NCBI RefSeq assembly: GCF_000420085.1
Contig: NZ_ATUG01000002.1
Location: 434,001 to 498,000, forward strand
Source: Desulfospira joergensenii DSM 10085
GTDB lineage: Bacteria > Desulfobacterota > Desulfobacteria > Desulfobacterales > Desulfobacteraceae
Length of the DNA: 64,000 bases
Reading direction: 5' to 3'
A program made the position numbers and the translations under genes. The notes beneath the pieces are model-generated. The model made no database searches. It saw only the letters and a program-made list of their open reading frames with translations, and had not been told where the DNA came from. Below, one piece after another: positions 7,828 through 16,363 of the stretch (position 1 is its first letter; each line of letters starts with the position of its first letter).

Positions 7828-8424
7828 ATGAAGAAAGTGTACGTTTTATTATTTGAAGGATATGCAGATTGGGAAATCGGGCATGCTCTTGCAGAACTGA
7901 AAAGGTTGGGGCAATTTGAAGTTGTTTCTGTTGGATTTGATGAAAAACCAATTAATTCTATGGGAGGTTTGCATGTTAAACCACATCAGACTCTGAGCCA
8001 GATCAATTTCGAAGATATACTTCTATTCATCTTTCCAGGTGGCTATATGTGGGAAAAAGGGTATTCGGAACATGTAATGAATAGTTTATTGAAAGAGTTA
8101 GATAAACGAAATATTCCCATAGCTGCTATTTGCGCTGCCACGACCGTTCTTGCAAAAGCTGGAATATTAAAGGGGAAAAAACATACTAGCAATTCCCTAA
8201 AGTATATACAAGAGACCGTCCCTGATTATTCAGATGGTGACAATTATATAGATAAAATAGCAATGGCCGATCAGCATATCATCACAGCAAGTGGGTTAGG
8301 ATCTGTTGATTTTACGATGGAAATACTTAAAATGCTGAATGTTTCAAGCTCTGAGATGAGGAACATCTGGTATGATGCTTTTAAGAATGGCAAATACCCT
8401 GACGATGTTGAGCATTCTGCCTAA
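7828..8424 (+). CDS. DJ-1/PfpI family protein (cassette gene)
   Basis: This 198-residue protein has the DJ-1/PfpI class I glutamine-amidotransferase-like fold. It starts KKVYVLLFEGYADWEIG, has the FIFPGGYMWEKG segment, and carries the nucleophile elbow AAICAATTVLAKAG with Cys102. It may be a chaperone, glyoxalase/deglycase or amidase-like hydrolase; similar proteins are often called type 1 glutamine amidotransferases without proof. It ends about 40 bases before the inverse core AGATAAC (8465), which matches the cassette's 5' GTTATCT. It is AT-rich and is the last gene of the array. Confidence 0.86.
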   Translation: MKKVYVLLFEGYADWEIGHALAELKRLGQFEVVSVGFDEKPINSMGGLHVKPHQTLSQINFEDILLFIFPGGYMWEKGYSEHVMNSLLKELDKRNIPIAAICAATTVLAKAGILKGKKHTSNSLKYIQETVPDYSDGDNYIDKIAMADQHIITASGLGSVDFTMEILKMLNVSSSEMRNIWYDAFKNGKYPDDVEHSA

Positions 8425-8464
8425 AAAGAACGCACTTGGTTGATGTATTTATCAATAGTAATTG

Positions 8465-8590
8465 AGATAACAAGCCCTTTCACAGATGACAGCCAAAGAG
8501 ATGGGGTTTTATCATTTTTCAAAGGCCATGAAAAATGCTCTCTTTCGAAGTGCTTTCTCGCTTTAACTGCATGTGAAGAGCACGTTAGTG
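8465..8590 (+). repeat. attC site 7 (126 bp), last of the array
   Basis: The inverse core AGATAAC (8465-8471) exactly complements the cassette's 5' core GTTATCT (7811). The arm CCTTTCACAGATG pairs with CATGTGAAGAG, and GCCAAAGAGA pairs with TCTCTTTCG. The site ends at GTTAGTG (8584-8590), six bases before the right flanking repeat. Confidence 0.78.
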
Positions 8591-8596
8591 CGCCAA

Positions 8597-8622
8597 GAAT
8601 TCCGGGGACAGTATACCTATTT
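8597..8622 (-). repeat. 26-bp inverted repeat, right copy
   Basis: This is the reverse complement of the 4060-4085 repeat with one mismatch. It begins six bases after the last attC core. I see no target-site duplication outside the two copies. Confidence 0.8.
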
Positions 8623-8656
8623 TGGGACCGCCTCCCACATTTCATGACTTGAATTG

Positions 8657-9337
8657 TCAAACATCCTGGAGTTTCCGGTATTCTTTTTGAAGCTCCCGGG
8701 CCTTGTCCTTCTGTCCCTGATCTTCCAGTTCTTTGATGATCTCCTTGAGCTTTTTCTCTATATTGGGCAGGATCTCTTCCCGGATGGTTTTTTCCATTTC
8801 CTTTCCCGAAGATTTCAGGCGGGTTTCAAGCTCGGATAATTTTTTTTTCAGGTCCTCGTATTCTTCGGATTCCTGGAAGTTTTCAAGTTCCCGGAGAAGG
8901 GAGGAAAAAGCGGTCTCCATGATTCTTGCCAGGGAATCGGCGGTCTGTTTTACGGAGTCGGCCGGAGAACTGCCCCGGACCACGGAATCCTGGGCAATGG
9001 GTTTCCCCCCGGGTTTTTCCTGCTCCAGGAGAACGGCTTTTCTTTTGGCATCCAGGGGCGAATCGCCGATAAAAAACCGGGAGTCTTCCGTGGCCAGATA
9101 GAGAAACTCCTTCTGGATCTCAACCCCGACCAGGAAATCCGCATCCCGGGTATAGGTGATCTCTTTTACCCGGCCCACGGACTGATAGCTGAAGATCACC
9201 GGATCTCCCTGTTTGAGTCCGTCCACCCGGCTGAAACGGAGGGAAAAGGCCAAGGGGCTGGTGCAGGAACAAAGAATTGCCAGGCCGACGGCCAGTCCCC
9301 AGAAAACCGGGGAGATCCTTTTCAATAAAGATCTCAA
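8657..9337 (-). CDS. MlaD/MCE-domain lipoprotein
   Basis: This 226-residue protein has a short N-terminal hydrophobic segment with a lipobox-like LCSC (Cys near residue 24-26), suggesting a lipoprotein. The segment VDGLKQGDPVIFSYQSVGRVKEI, running to about residue 75, resembles the MCE/MlaD beta-domain of phospholipid and lipid shuttling systems. Residues from about 120 to the end are charged heptad-like coiled coil. No permease or ATPase partner (MlaE/MlaF) is adjacent, so it may act with a system encoded elsewhere. It overlaps the upstream DUF1178 gene by four bases (ATGA). Confidence 0.7.
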   Translation of the reverse strand: MRSLLKRISPVFWGLAVGLAILCSCTSPLAFSLRFSRVDGLKQGDPVIFSYQSVGRVKEITYTRDADFLVGVEIQKEFLYLATEDSRFFIGDSPLDAKRKAVLLEQEKPGGKPIAQDSVVRGSSPADSVKQTADSLARIMETAFSSLLRELENFQESEEYEDLKKKLSELETRLKSSGKEMEKTIREEILPNIEKKLKEIIKELEDQGQKDKARELQKEYRKLQDV

Positions 9338-9792
9338 TTGAGGTCCTCGTTTTCTTTTTTAATGACCGGGACTTTAAATACCGGGACTCCTTCCTTGGAG
9401 AGTACCTTTTCCTCCTCCTGGGTGGTGGTGCCCCGGATATTCTTATGCTCGGCGGCGCCGTAATGCATTTTCAGGGCTTCCTTGGTAAAGGAGGAGCCCA
9501 CGTCTTCAAAGTTTTTTTCCACGTAATCCGCCACTTTTTCCGTGAGTTCGGCCATGGCTTCCTGGCTCGCCCTCAGGGCCTGTCGGGCCTGGGGAGAGGG
9601 GACATGGGCCGGGCTGCAGGATGAAGAAGACTTTTTTATGGCAATGGGATGAAGCTTCTGCACCACGGAGCAGGTTTCACAGACCGGGCACTGGAGAATG
9701 CCCTGCTCCATCTGGTTTTCAAGATCTTTTTTGTCTTCGAACCAGCCTTCAAAGGTGTGCCCGTTAAGACATTCAAGATCAAATACGATCAT
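9334..9792 (-). CDS. DUF1178 family protein
   Basis: This 152-residue protein opens IVFDLECLNGHTFEGWF and has a zinc-ribbon-like Cys set (CLNGH, then CPVCETC near residue 45), the defining pattern of DUF1178. I chose ATG at 9792, preceded by an AGGAAA ribosome binding site, over an in-frame TTG two codons upstream. The function of the family is unknown; it is common in proteobacteria. It is translationally coupled to the MlaD-like gene. Confidence 0.85.
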   Translation of the reverse strand: MIVFDLECLNGHTFEGWFEDKKDLENQMEQGILQCPVCETCSVVQKLHPIAIKKSSSSCSPAHVPSPQARQALRASQEAMAELTEKVADYVEKNFEDVGSSFTKEALKMHYGAAEHKNIRGTTTQEEEKVLSKEGVPVFKVPVIKKENEDLN

Positions 9793-9899
9793 GATCAAGT
9801 TTCCTGCTTTTTCGGGGTTGAAAATCCTTTTTCCTATTGTCCATCATACCCATTTTCAAACAATTTTCAAATCTTTTCCGCAGGTCCGGCCGGATTCAT

Positions 9900-11264
9900 T
9901 TACAACAGGGTCTTTAGTTGATGGATCCGGCCGACCTCTTCCTCAGATTCCACACAGGGAAAGAGGGTGTTGTTGGTCAATACCGGGTGGAGACGGATAT
10001 CGAACCGGGCCTCTTTTACGGCCTGATCCCACATGGGCGTATGGGGAATGGGGGTGTAATAGGCCAGGACCGGGGTAATACCGGCCTCCCTGACCAATTC
10101 CATGGAGGATTTTACATCCCCAAGATCCTGACCGGGCAGGCCGCATAAGAGGTAGGCCCCGATCTGGTCCCGGTTAAATCCTGCGGTTTTCAGGGCCCGG
10201 ACCGCCCGGGAAAACTCGTCTTTTTTCACCTTGGCGTCGTGGTTCCGGGTTCCGGCAAAATCCGTGGTTTCCAGGCCCAGGCGGATGGTTTTGAATCCGG
10301 CCCTGAACATGAGCCGGGCGGCGGTCTCATCGATTTCCCGGATATGCAGGGCATTGGGGGTATGAAACATGAGGTCCATGCCCGAAGAGCCGATCTTTTC
10401 CAGGAGGGGAAAGGCGTACCGCTCCCCGTTCACCAGCAGGGCATCGTCGTAAAAAGCAAAATTTTGTATTCCCCGGGACTCATGCCAGTGTTGAATTTCA
10501 TGGAAGACATGATCCGGGGACCGTCGCCTCAATCCGGGTTCCAGAAAGGAGGAGGCGCAGTAGTCGCAGGAAAAGGGGCAGCCCCTGGAGGTGAGGATGG
10601 GGGCATAGGCCATGTGATTCTGGAGATCCAGGGCCGGAAAAGGCCAGGAGTCCAGGTCATCCGGATCCATGGGAATATCCATGTTAACCCCGGTGAATTC
10701 CCGGACAATATCGGCGATAACCGGTTCCCCGGGTCCGGATATGACCCGGTCGGCTCCGGAAAGGGCCAGGGCATGGTCCCGGCACAGGGTGGCGTAGATC
10801 CCCCCCAGGACCACCGGGACATCGGGAAATTGGGTTTTTATGCAGGAGATGGTCTCGGCCACACCCGAGGCCCAATAGGTCATGACGGAGGTGACCAGGA
10901 TGAGGTCCGGCCGGTCAAGCTCTTTCAGGTCCCGGATAAACCTTTCCGGGGAGATCCCGTACCTGGAAAAGGTCTGGCCGATCTCCGGCAGAACAGATCC
11001 ATGGGGCAGATAGGGGGAAATGGTGGTTTTGAAGTCAAGAGGGCTTTTGCCATAGGGCCCCCGGCCGTCCCAGAGGATTTTTGCGGGCCGGTCTTCCCCG
11101 GGATGGAACCGGTCCAGGCAGTCGAGATAGGAGACCCGGCTCCCTGCCTGGCGGAGCATGGCAGCAATGGATAAAAGCCCCAGGGGCTTGGCCCAGAAAT
11201 CAAAGGCGGCAAAATCGTGGATCCAGGGATTGACGCAGAGGATATGGGGCGGATCAGTCTTCAA
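9900..11264 (-). CDS. B12-binding-domain radical SAM protein
   Basis: This 454-residue protein has an N-terminal cobalamin-binding-type Rossmann region (residues 1 to about 200: FWAKPLGLLSIAAMLRQAG, then DLILVTSVMTYW and VVLGGIYAT). A radical-SAM domain follows with the cluster motif CPFSCDYC near residue 228. The downstream FAFYDDALL and FRAGFKTIRLGLET strands fit the family. It likely performs a radical methylation or rearrangement on an unknown substrate. Its start overlaps the AhbB-like gene by 11 bases, so it is in the mtnA-ahbB transcript. It does not look like AhbC or AhbD, which lack this B12-type N-terminus. Confidence 0.85.
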   Translation of the reverse strand: MKTDPPHILCVNPWIHDFAAFDFWAKPLGLLSIAAMLRQAGSRVSYLDCLDRFHPGEDRPAKILWDGRGPYGKSPLDFKTTISPYLPHGSVLPEIGQTFSRYGISPERFIRDLKELDRPDLILVTSVMTYWASGVAETISCIKTQFPDVPVVLGGIYATLCRDHALALSGADRVISGPGEPVIADIVREFTGVNMDIPMDPDDLDSWPFPALDLQNHMAYAPILTSRGCPFSCDYCASSFLEPGLRRRSPDHVFHEIQHWHESRGIQNFAFYDDALLVNGERYAFPLLEKIGSSGMDLMFHTPNALHIREIDETAARLMFRAGFKTIRLGLETTDFAGTRNHDAKVKKDEFSRAVRALKTAGFNRDQIGAYLLCGLPGQDLGDVKSSMELVREAGITPVLAYYTPIPHTPMWDQAVKEARFDIRLHPVLTNNTLFPCVESEEEVGRIHQLKTLL

Positions 11265-11742
11265 AGTACTTCATGGAGGTTTTTTTCAGTTCTTTCCTGG
11301 AAAAGAGCATGGAGAATTCTCTTTCTCCCACGGCATCGGATATTTTTTGGACCACGGCCCGGCATTCCTCTTCACTGCCCGCATGGACCATGGTGTAAAG
11401 GTTGTAGGGCCAGCCCGGGGCCGGGTCCCTCCGGTAGCAATGGGTGATCTCCTCAAATCCGGCCATGATGGTCCCGGTCTTTTCCACCCGGTCCTCGTCC
11501 ACCTTCCAGGCCACCATGGCATTGGCCGTGAACCCGGACTTCTGGTGTTTGAGGGTGGCTCCGAACCTCCGGATCATTCCCCGGTCATCCAGGCCGGAGA
11601 GCACCTTTAAAAATTGATCCTCGGTAATTCCGATCTTATCGGCCATCTCTTTGAAGGGGCGTTGGACAACCGGGATATCCGTCTGGAGCAGGGCAATGAT
11701 TTTTTTTTCAAGCCCGGTGAGTTCAGGATTGTGTTCATTCAT
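11254..11742 (-). CDS. ahbB: siroheme decarboxylase subunit, AhbB-like (Lrp/AsnC fold)
   Basis: This 162-residue protein has an Lrp/AsnC-type winged helix (residues 8-60, ending DDRGMIRRFGATL). The signature segment HCYRRDPAPGWPYNLYTM near residue 100 is shared by AhbA/AhbB and the NirD/L/G/H proteins. In sulfate reducers AhbA and AhbB decarboxylate siroheme to 12,18-didecarboxysiroheme for alternative heme biosynthesis. The length and the ELKKTSMKYF ending resemble AhbB. No ahbA is adjacent in this window, so the partner may be elsewhere. Confidence 0.82.
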   Translation of the reverse strand: MNEHNPELTGLEKKIIALLQTDIPVVQRPFKEMADKIGITEDQFLKVLSGLDDRGMIRRFGATLKHQKSGFTANAMVAWKVDEDRVEKTGTIMAGFEEITHCYRRDPAPGWPYNLYTMVHAGSEEECRAVVQKISDAVGEREFSMLFSRKELKKTSMKYFED

Positions 11743-11768
11743 ATGGTTTCGTTTTTAACCCTATATTT

Positions 11769-12878
11769 TTATTTTGTTTTCTTTTCAGGAAACAGGGCCA
11801 TGATGGAAGCCTCGTCCGCCCGGCAGATCCCCCGCTCGGTGATGAATCCCGTGACCAGCCTTGCCGGGGTCACGTCAAAAGCATGGTTGGCGCAGGGACT
11901 TTTTGCCGGGGGAACCAGGACCTCCCGGATTTCTCCGTTGCACAGCCCCTGGACATAGCGGATTTCGTCCGGGTTCCTCTCCTCTATGGGAATGTCCCTT
12001 ACCCCGTCTGTGATGGACCAGTCAAAGGTGGAGGAGGGCAGGGCCACATAAAAAGGGATATCGTTGTCCCGGGCGGCCAGGGCCTTTAAATAGGTGCCGA
12101 TTTTGTTGGCGACATCCCCGGCCCGGGTGGTCCGGTCGGTCCCGACAATGACCAGGTCCACCATGTCGTGCTGCATGATATGACCTCCGGCGTTGTCCGT
12201 GATCACCGTGTGGGGAACTCCGTGCTTTCCCAGTTCCCAGGCCGTGAGCCTGGCCCCCTGGTTCAGGGGCCGGGTCTCGTCCACCCAGACATGAACGGGA
12301 ATTCCCTTGTCAAAGGCCGTGTAAATGGGGGCCGTGGCCGTGCCGTATTCAATGCAGGCCAGCCAGCCCGCATTGCAGTGGGTGAGAATGTTGACGGGTT
12401 CTCCGTTTTTTTGGTCCCAGATCTTTTCAATGAGAGAGGATCCGAATTCCCCGATTTTCCGGCAGTTGACCGCCTCTTCCTCCACCACTTCCAGGGCCTC
12501 TTTCAGGGCCACCTCGATCCTAACCTCGGGGGATGAATGCACCTGGACCGCATCCCAGACCCGGTCCACGCCCCAGAACAGGTTCATGGCCGTTGGCCTG
12601 GCATCTTTCAGGCGGCGGCATTCATCCTCAATATAGTTGTCATCCCCGGGCCGGGCCCCGTCCTGGACCAGACTGACATAGACGCCCAGGGCGCCGGTGG
12701 CGCCGATAAGGGGGGCTCCCCGGACAACCATGTCCTTAATGGTCCGGATCACCTCATCCACATGGGTCAGGTCTTTGATGATCAGTTCATGGGGCAGAAA
12801 CCTCTGGTCAATGACCCGGACGATTCCCCGGGCCCGGTCAAACCAGATGGGTCTCAACTCTTTTCCGTCGACTCTCAT
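11769..12878 (-). CDS. mtnA: S-methyl-5-thioribose-1-phosphate isomerase
   Basis: This 369-residue MtnA converts methylthioribose-1-phosphate to methylthioribulose-1-phosphate in methionine salvage. Visible family motifs are RGAPLIGATGA near residue 50, THCNAGWLACIEYGTA with the catalytic Cys near residue 160, and the Asp region DLVIVGTDRTT near residue 240. I chose ATG 12878 because GGAG lies seven bases upstream; the longer frame to 12899 adds seven unlikely residues. It is first in a minus-strand run with the ahbB-like, radical SAM, DUF1178 and MlaD-like genes. Isomerases of related substrates (aIF2B-like) are the main alternative. Confidence 0.92.
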   Translation of the reverse strand: MRVDGKELRPIWFDRARGIVRVIDQRFLPHELIIKDLTHVDEVIRTIKDMVVRGAPLIGATGALGVYVSLVQDGARPGDDNYIEDECRRLKDARPTAMNLFWGVDRVWDAVQVHSSPEVRIEVALKEALEVVEEEAVNCRKIGEFGSSLIEKIWDQKNGEPVNILTHCNAGWLACIEYGTATAPIYTAFDKGIPVHVWVDETRPLNQGARLTAWELGKHGVPHTVITDNAGGHIMQHDMVDLVIVGTDRTTRAGDVANKIGTYLKALAARDNDIPFYVALPSSTFDWSITDGVRDIPIEERNPDEIRYVQGLCNGEIREVLVPPAKSPCANHAFDVTPARLVTGFITERGICRADEASIMALFPEKKTK

Positions 12879-12945
12879 GACATATCTCCAAAATTGCAAT
12901 ATAGACTAGGGGAACAGCGGACATCTCTCCAATTTATCAGAAAGA

Positions 12946-13596
12946 TCAGAAGCTGTTTATGAACTTGTCTGCCTCCTGAATGGATCGGTTCATATCCCGG
13001 ACCAGGACGGCCACGTCGCTTTCTATGGACACCACCTCATTGCCCAGGGTCCCTACGGCCTTGGCATTGAGGTTGTGTTTAAGGTAGAGTACATAATCCT
13101 TGAGTTTTTCCAGGACCGGGTACATTTTTTGGGTGGACTTGGCCATGGCCAGTTCCAGTTTCTTATACCGGATCCTGGCATCGGCCAGGGATTTTTTGCT
13201 GGAACTTTTGAACCGGGCATCCTTGATTTCCAGGATCTCCCCTTCCCATTCCGAAAACAGGTCTGCGGCCACGGTCTCCACGGCATTGATCCGCTTTTCG
13301 ATTTGGGAGGCCCTGGAATCGCAGTCCTCGTAGCTGTCCTTGAGTTTGTTGTAGAAGGTCTCAAGGTCACCGCCCTCAAAGGCGTAGAGCTCCTTGATCC
13401 GGGTCAGGGCGTCCTTGAATTCTTCCTGGGCCTCGGTCTGGCTCTCCTTTACGTCCTCCACATTGTCCTTGAGCAGGTGACGCTTTTCCTTGCCGAATTT
13501 TTCCATGGCCGCATAATAGGCCGTGCTGCAGCCCGACAGCATAAAGATTCCTGCCAGAATCCCGAGTAAGATTGTTTTGCCGCTTGTTGTCATCAC
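12946..13596 (-). CDS. DUF2959 family lipoprotein
   Basis: This 216-residue protein starts with a signal peptide and lipobox (FMLSGCSTAYY, Cys near residue 23). It is otherwise an almost entirely helical, charged protein with coiled-coil character. The YYAAMEKFGKEKRHLLKDNV opening and the conserved LKDYVLYLKHNLNAKAVG segment are typical of DUF2959. The function is unknown; an envelope location is predicted. It is separate from mtnA by about 70 bases on the same strand. Confidence 0.82.
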   Translation of the reverse strand: MMTTSGKTILLGILAGIFMLSGCSTAYYAAMEKFGKEKRHLLKDNVEDVKESQTEAQEEFKDALTRIKELYAFEGGDLETFYNKLKDSYEDCDSRASQIEKRINAVETVAADLFSEWEGEILEIKDARFKSSSKKSLADARIRYKKLELAMAKSTQKMYPVLEKLKDYVLYLKHNLNAKAVGTLGNEVVSIESDVAVLVRDMNRSIQEADKFINSF

Positions 13597-13772
13597 TATG
13601 GATATCCTCCCTGTCCTCCCTTTTTATCTAAAACAGCCGAATCCCTTTATAGCAAAAAGTGAGGATTTAATTAATATTTTTCTGGGATTCCCACTTTGAT
13701 CGGAATTTCACAAAAAATGGAATCTAAAAAATTACCCTGAAAAGATGTTTTTATTTTAATTTCAACGAATTC
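13597..13772. other. AT-rich intergenic region
   Basis: About 175 bases between the DUF2959 start and the diguanylate cyclase stop, AT-rich. It probably carries the promoter of the DUF2959 gene on the minus strand. No RNA gene or repeat was recognised. Confidence 0.4.
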
Positions 13773-15908
13773 TCACTCCCCGGCATCTTCCCGGGGAGTG
13801 TCTGTATAGATTTCAACGCGGTTGCGGCCCTTTGCCTTGGCCTGGTACAGGGCATCGTCCGCCTGTTTCATGAGGTCTTCCGCGCCATGGCATTCCCTGC
13901 AGCAGGCTACACCGAAACTGGCAGTATAGGAAAGGGGCCTGCCCTCGTCGGTTGTAAGGGATGAGGTCTCAAAGGCCGCGCGGAGCCTTTCCGCCAGATG
14001 GCGGGCCCCTTCAAGGTCGGTATGGGGCAGGCCCACGCCAAATTCTTCCCCGCCCAGGCGCCCGGGAAAATCGGTCTCCCGCATCATCTGTCCCACGGTT
14101 TTTCCAATGTCCACCAGCACCCTGTCTCCGGCTTCGTGGCCGAAAGTATCGTTGACCCGCTTGAATTTGTCCGCATCAAACATGATTACGGAAAAGGGGG
14201 CTTTATACCGCCGGTTTTCTTTCAGGGCCCCAAGGACCAGTTCCATGAACCTGCGCCGGTTGAAAAGGCCGGTCAGCCCGTCTGTGGTGGCCAGGCGCCT
14301 GAGTTCTTCCTCTTTTTTCTTCCGGTTCTTGATATCCCTAAGACTGCCCACGGCATAGTGGGACTCTCCCAGTCGGAAGGCGGCCACAGACCGCTCCACC
14401 GGAAGGGTGGTTTTGTCCTTTTTTACGGCTGTAAATTCCATGACCGAGTCGATGACAGGCCCGGTCCCGGACCGGGAGAAGTGCTTCAGTCCCTCCAGGG
14501 CCTTTTTGCAGTCTTCGGGAAGGGTGATCAGCCGGTGCATGGATCTGCCCCTGGCTTCATCGGCGGTCCAGCCGAACATCTTCTGGGCCATATCGCTCCA
14601 GAACAGGATTTGGTCTGAACTGTCAATCATGATCAATGCATCGTGGGAAGCCCTGGCCATGGCCCGCATCTGCTCCTCCCTGGCTTTGAGTTCCTCCACG
14701 GCCATTTTCCTGGGGGTGATGTCCAGGAGGGTTCCGGTGAACTTTTGGGGAGTTCCTCCGGGCCCGCATTGAACAGATCCCCGGGCTTCCACATGAATGA
14801 TCTCTCCGTTGGGCCGGATAATCCGGTGGTCCATGGTATATTTTCCGCATTCATTGATGGCTTTTTCCACGGCCAGATCAACCTGTCTGCGTTCATCCTC
14901 CATCAGCATGGATCGGACAAGCTCCATGTCCGGGGTTACGGTTTCCCGGTCCAGGCCGAAAATTCTGAAGGTTTCATCGGACCACCAGAGTTTACCGGTT
15001 TTAAGATTCATGGACCAGTTGCCCAGGTGGGAAATGGCCTGGGACATGTCTAGGCTGAGGCGGATTTCACTCAAGGCATGGTTTTTCTGGATGGATCTGA
15101 TCCCCCCGTACCCCACGGCAATGCCAAAGAGAAGGAGAAATGCGTCAACGGCCAGGATATAGGGCGGCAGTCCGGACCACCCTTGTGGGGGAACCGCAGC
15201 CATTTCCCATTCAGCCCCCGGGAGGATTACGGGCAGGATCACTGCCCGGGCCCCGGGCAGGAACAGGGCCGGGTCTCCATAAAAAGCAAGGAGAGGATTT
15301 CCCTTTTTCCGTATGGCCATGGACATTCCTGAAGTCCGGAGCTGGGCGGATTCGTAGAGGCGGTCCATGTCAATCACCGATGAGACGAGGCCCCAGAGAT
15401 GTTTTTCCCCGTTTTTCATCACATGGACCGGGGCCCTGCCGATGAGGCCGGTGCCTCCCTGTACCAGTTTCAGGGGGCCGGATGTGACCAGCTCCCCGGA
15501 TGCCAAGGCTTTCCGGACATCGGGCCACTGCCCGGGCAGGCTCCGGTAATCCTTTCCCAGGATGGCCTGATTGCCCTTGAGGGGATAGACATATCGGATG
15601 ACCATATCCGGTGCGGCACCGATGTTTTTGAGCAGATTTTTTTTCTTGAATACCAGGGCGGCATAGGATTGAAATTTTTCTGCGGTGAGGTCAGGTGTAC
15701 TGGAAATGAAATGGGATACCCCTTCCACTATAAGGAGGCAGTTGGAAATACTGTTTTCCAGCCTGAATCGGGTAAAGGATAATTGACGGGTGATATCAAG
15801 GTGCTGTTTCTGAAAGAAATTTTTCGTCAAAGCCCAATGGATGAATCCGCCCAGGAGCAGCGTTACCAGAGCGGTGACAGCGATATGGCGAATTATCTGT
15901 TTTTTCAT
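13773..15908 (-). CDS. diguanylate cyclase with CHASE and two PAS domains
   Basis: This 711-residue membrane sensor has an N-terminal transmembrane helix (residues 8-28). A periplasmic CHASE-type domain (about 35-230, with YVYPLKGNQAILGKDYR) is followed by a second membrane helix near 250-270. Two PAS regions follow (about 285-405 and 415-535). The C-terminal GGDEF domain has the active site RLGGEEFG and an intact inhibitory site RETD five residues upstream. It should synthesise c-di-GMP with product inhibition in response to an external ligand. It is monocistronic; no EAL domain is present. Confidence 0.93.
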   Translation of the reverse strand: MKKQIIRHIAVTALVTLLLGGFIHWALTKNFFQKQHLDITRQLSFTRFRLENSISNCLLIVEGVSHFISSTPDLTAEKFQSYAALVFKKKNLLKNIGAAPDMVIRYVYPLKGNQAILGKDYRSLPGQWPDVRKALASGELVTSGPLKLVQGGTGLIGRAPVHVMKNGEKHLWGLVSSVIDMDRLYESAQLRTSGMSMAIRKKGNPLLAFYGDPALFLPGARAVILPVILPGAEWEMAAVPPQGWSGLPPYILAVDAFLLLFGIAVGYGGIRSIQKNHALSEIRLSLDMSQAISHLGNWSMNLKTGKLWWSDETFRIFGLDRETVTPDMELVRSMLMEDERRQVDLAVEKAINECGKYTMDHRIIRPNGEIIHVEARGSVQCGPGGTPQKFTGTLLDITPRKMAVEELKAREEQMRAMARASHDALIMIDSSDQILFWSDMAQKMFGWTADEARGRSMHRLITLPEDCKKALEGLKHFSRSGTGPVIDSVMEFTAVKKDKTTLPVERSVAAFRLGESHYAVGSLRDIKNRKKKEEELRRLATTDGLTGLFNRRRFMELVLGALKENRRYKAPFSVIMFDADKFKRVNDTFGHEAGDRVLVDIGKTVGQMMRETDFPGRLGGEEFGVGLPHTDLEGARHLAERLRAAFETSSLTTDEGRPLSYTASFGVACCRECHGAEDLMKQADDALYQAKAKGRNRVEIYTDTPREDAGE

Positions 15909-16363
15909 GTTGAATCAATCGTTGGGAAAAGGGTTCGGGCTCCGGGTTTTCCAGATATTCAACCGGTTTTTCCGGGGAATGGCCAAGCCGGGACTTTGCA
16001 TTTTCGTTCCATGGCCCTGCCCCCGGCAGCCGAAACCCCGCTGTAATCCTGTTGAATGATATTTCTATACTTATGGAGGATAATGGACCGGAAAGTAAAG
16101 CTTTTTTTGAAAAGGATTACCGGTTTTTTCAAAAGAACCCAATACGACCCATGGCCTTGGTGTTGATCTGGCCGGGGAGCCTTTCAGGAGGCTCCATCAA
16201 ATCGATGGATACCGATCCGGCTCTCCAAGAATATCATAGTTTTAAAAACATATGCCTCTTTTAAATCCCTCTTTTTGAGGGTAGAATGGACCTTTTATGA
16301 AAATTAATTTCAACAAAAAAGATGATGCCGTCAACCTGCAGATGGTAAAAGCCCGGATAAAAC
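15909..16363. other. intergenic region without recognised gene
   Basis: About 455 bases. One hairpin, GGAGCC pairing with GGCTCC (16176-16195), has no T tract. A 70-codon plus-strand frame at 16052 has no family resemblance and is probably not a gene. The region likely holds the promoters of the divergent cyclase and acetyltransferase genes. Confidence 0.5.

Larger units (their letters stand above)
4258..8590 (+). mobile_element. integron cassette array without integrase (CALIN-type)
   Basis: Six gene-bearing or empty segments, all in the + direction, are separated by palindromic spacers ending in GTTRRRY-like core sites (4257, 4895, 5084, 5413, 6266, 6981, 7811, 8584). The hallmark of cassettes is that the first six bases (TTRRRY) are complementary to the cassette's own inverse core site. 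This holds exactly for the segment starting TTGGGC at 4258 (GCCCAAC at 4785), for TTAAAT at 5085 (ATTTAAC at 5384), for TTCGAT at 6267 (ATCGAAC at 6927) and for TTATCT at 7812 (AGATAAC at 8465). The island is visibly AT-richer than its flanks. No integron integrase or attI was found in this window. Confidence 0.82.

Noticed and set aside
4000..8650. Integron integrase or attI site in the island
   Set aside because: No tyrosine-recombinase reading frame is present on either strand in or beside the array, so I call it an integrase-less cluster.
10239..11174. 311-codon plus-strand frame opposite the radical SAM gene
   Set aside because: Gly/Pro-rich translation with no domain; it is the antisense shadow of a clear radical SAM protein with cluster motif.
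16052..16264. 70-codon plus-strand ORF before the GNAT gene
   Set aside because: No ribosome binding site, no family resemblance, and ends in a hydrophobic tail without a clear signal.
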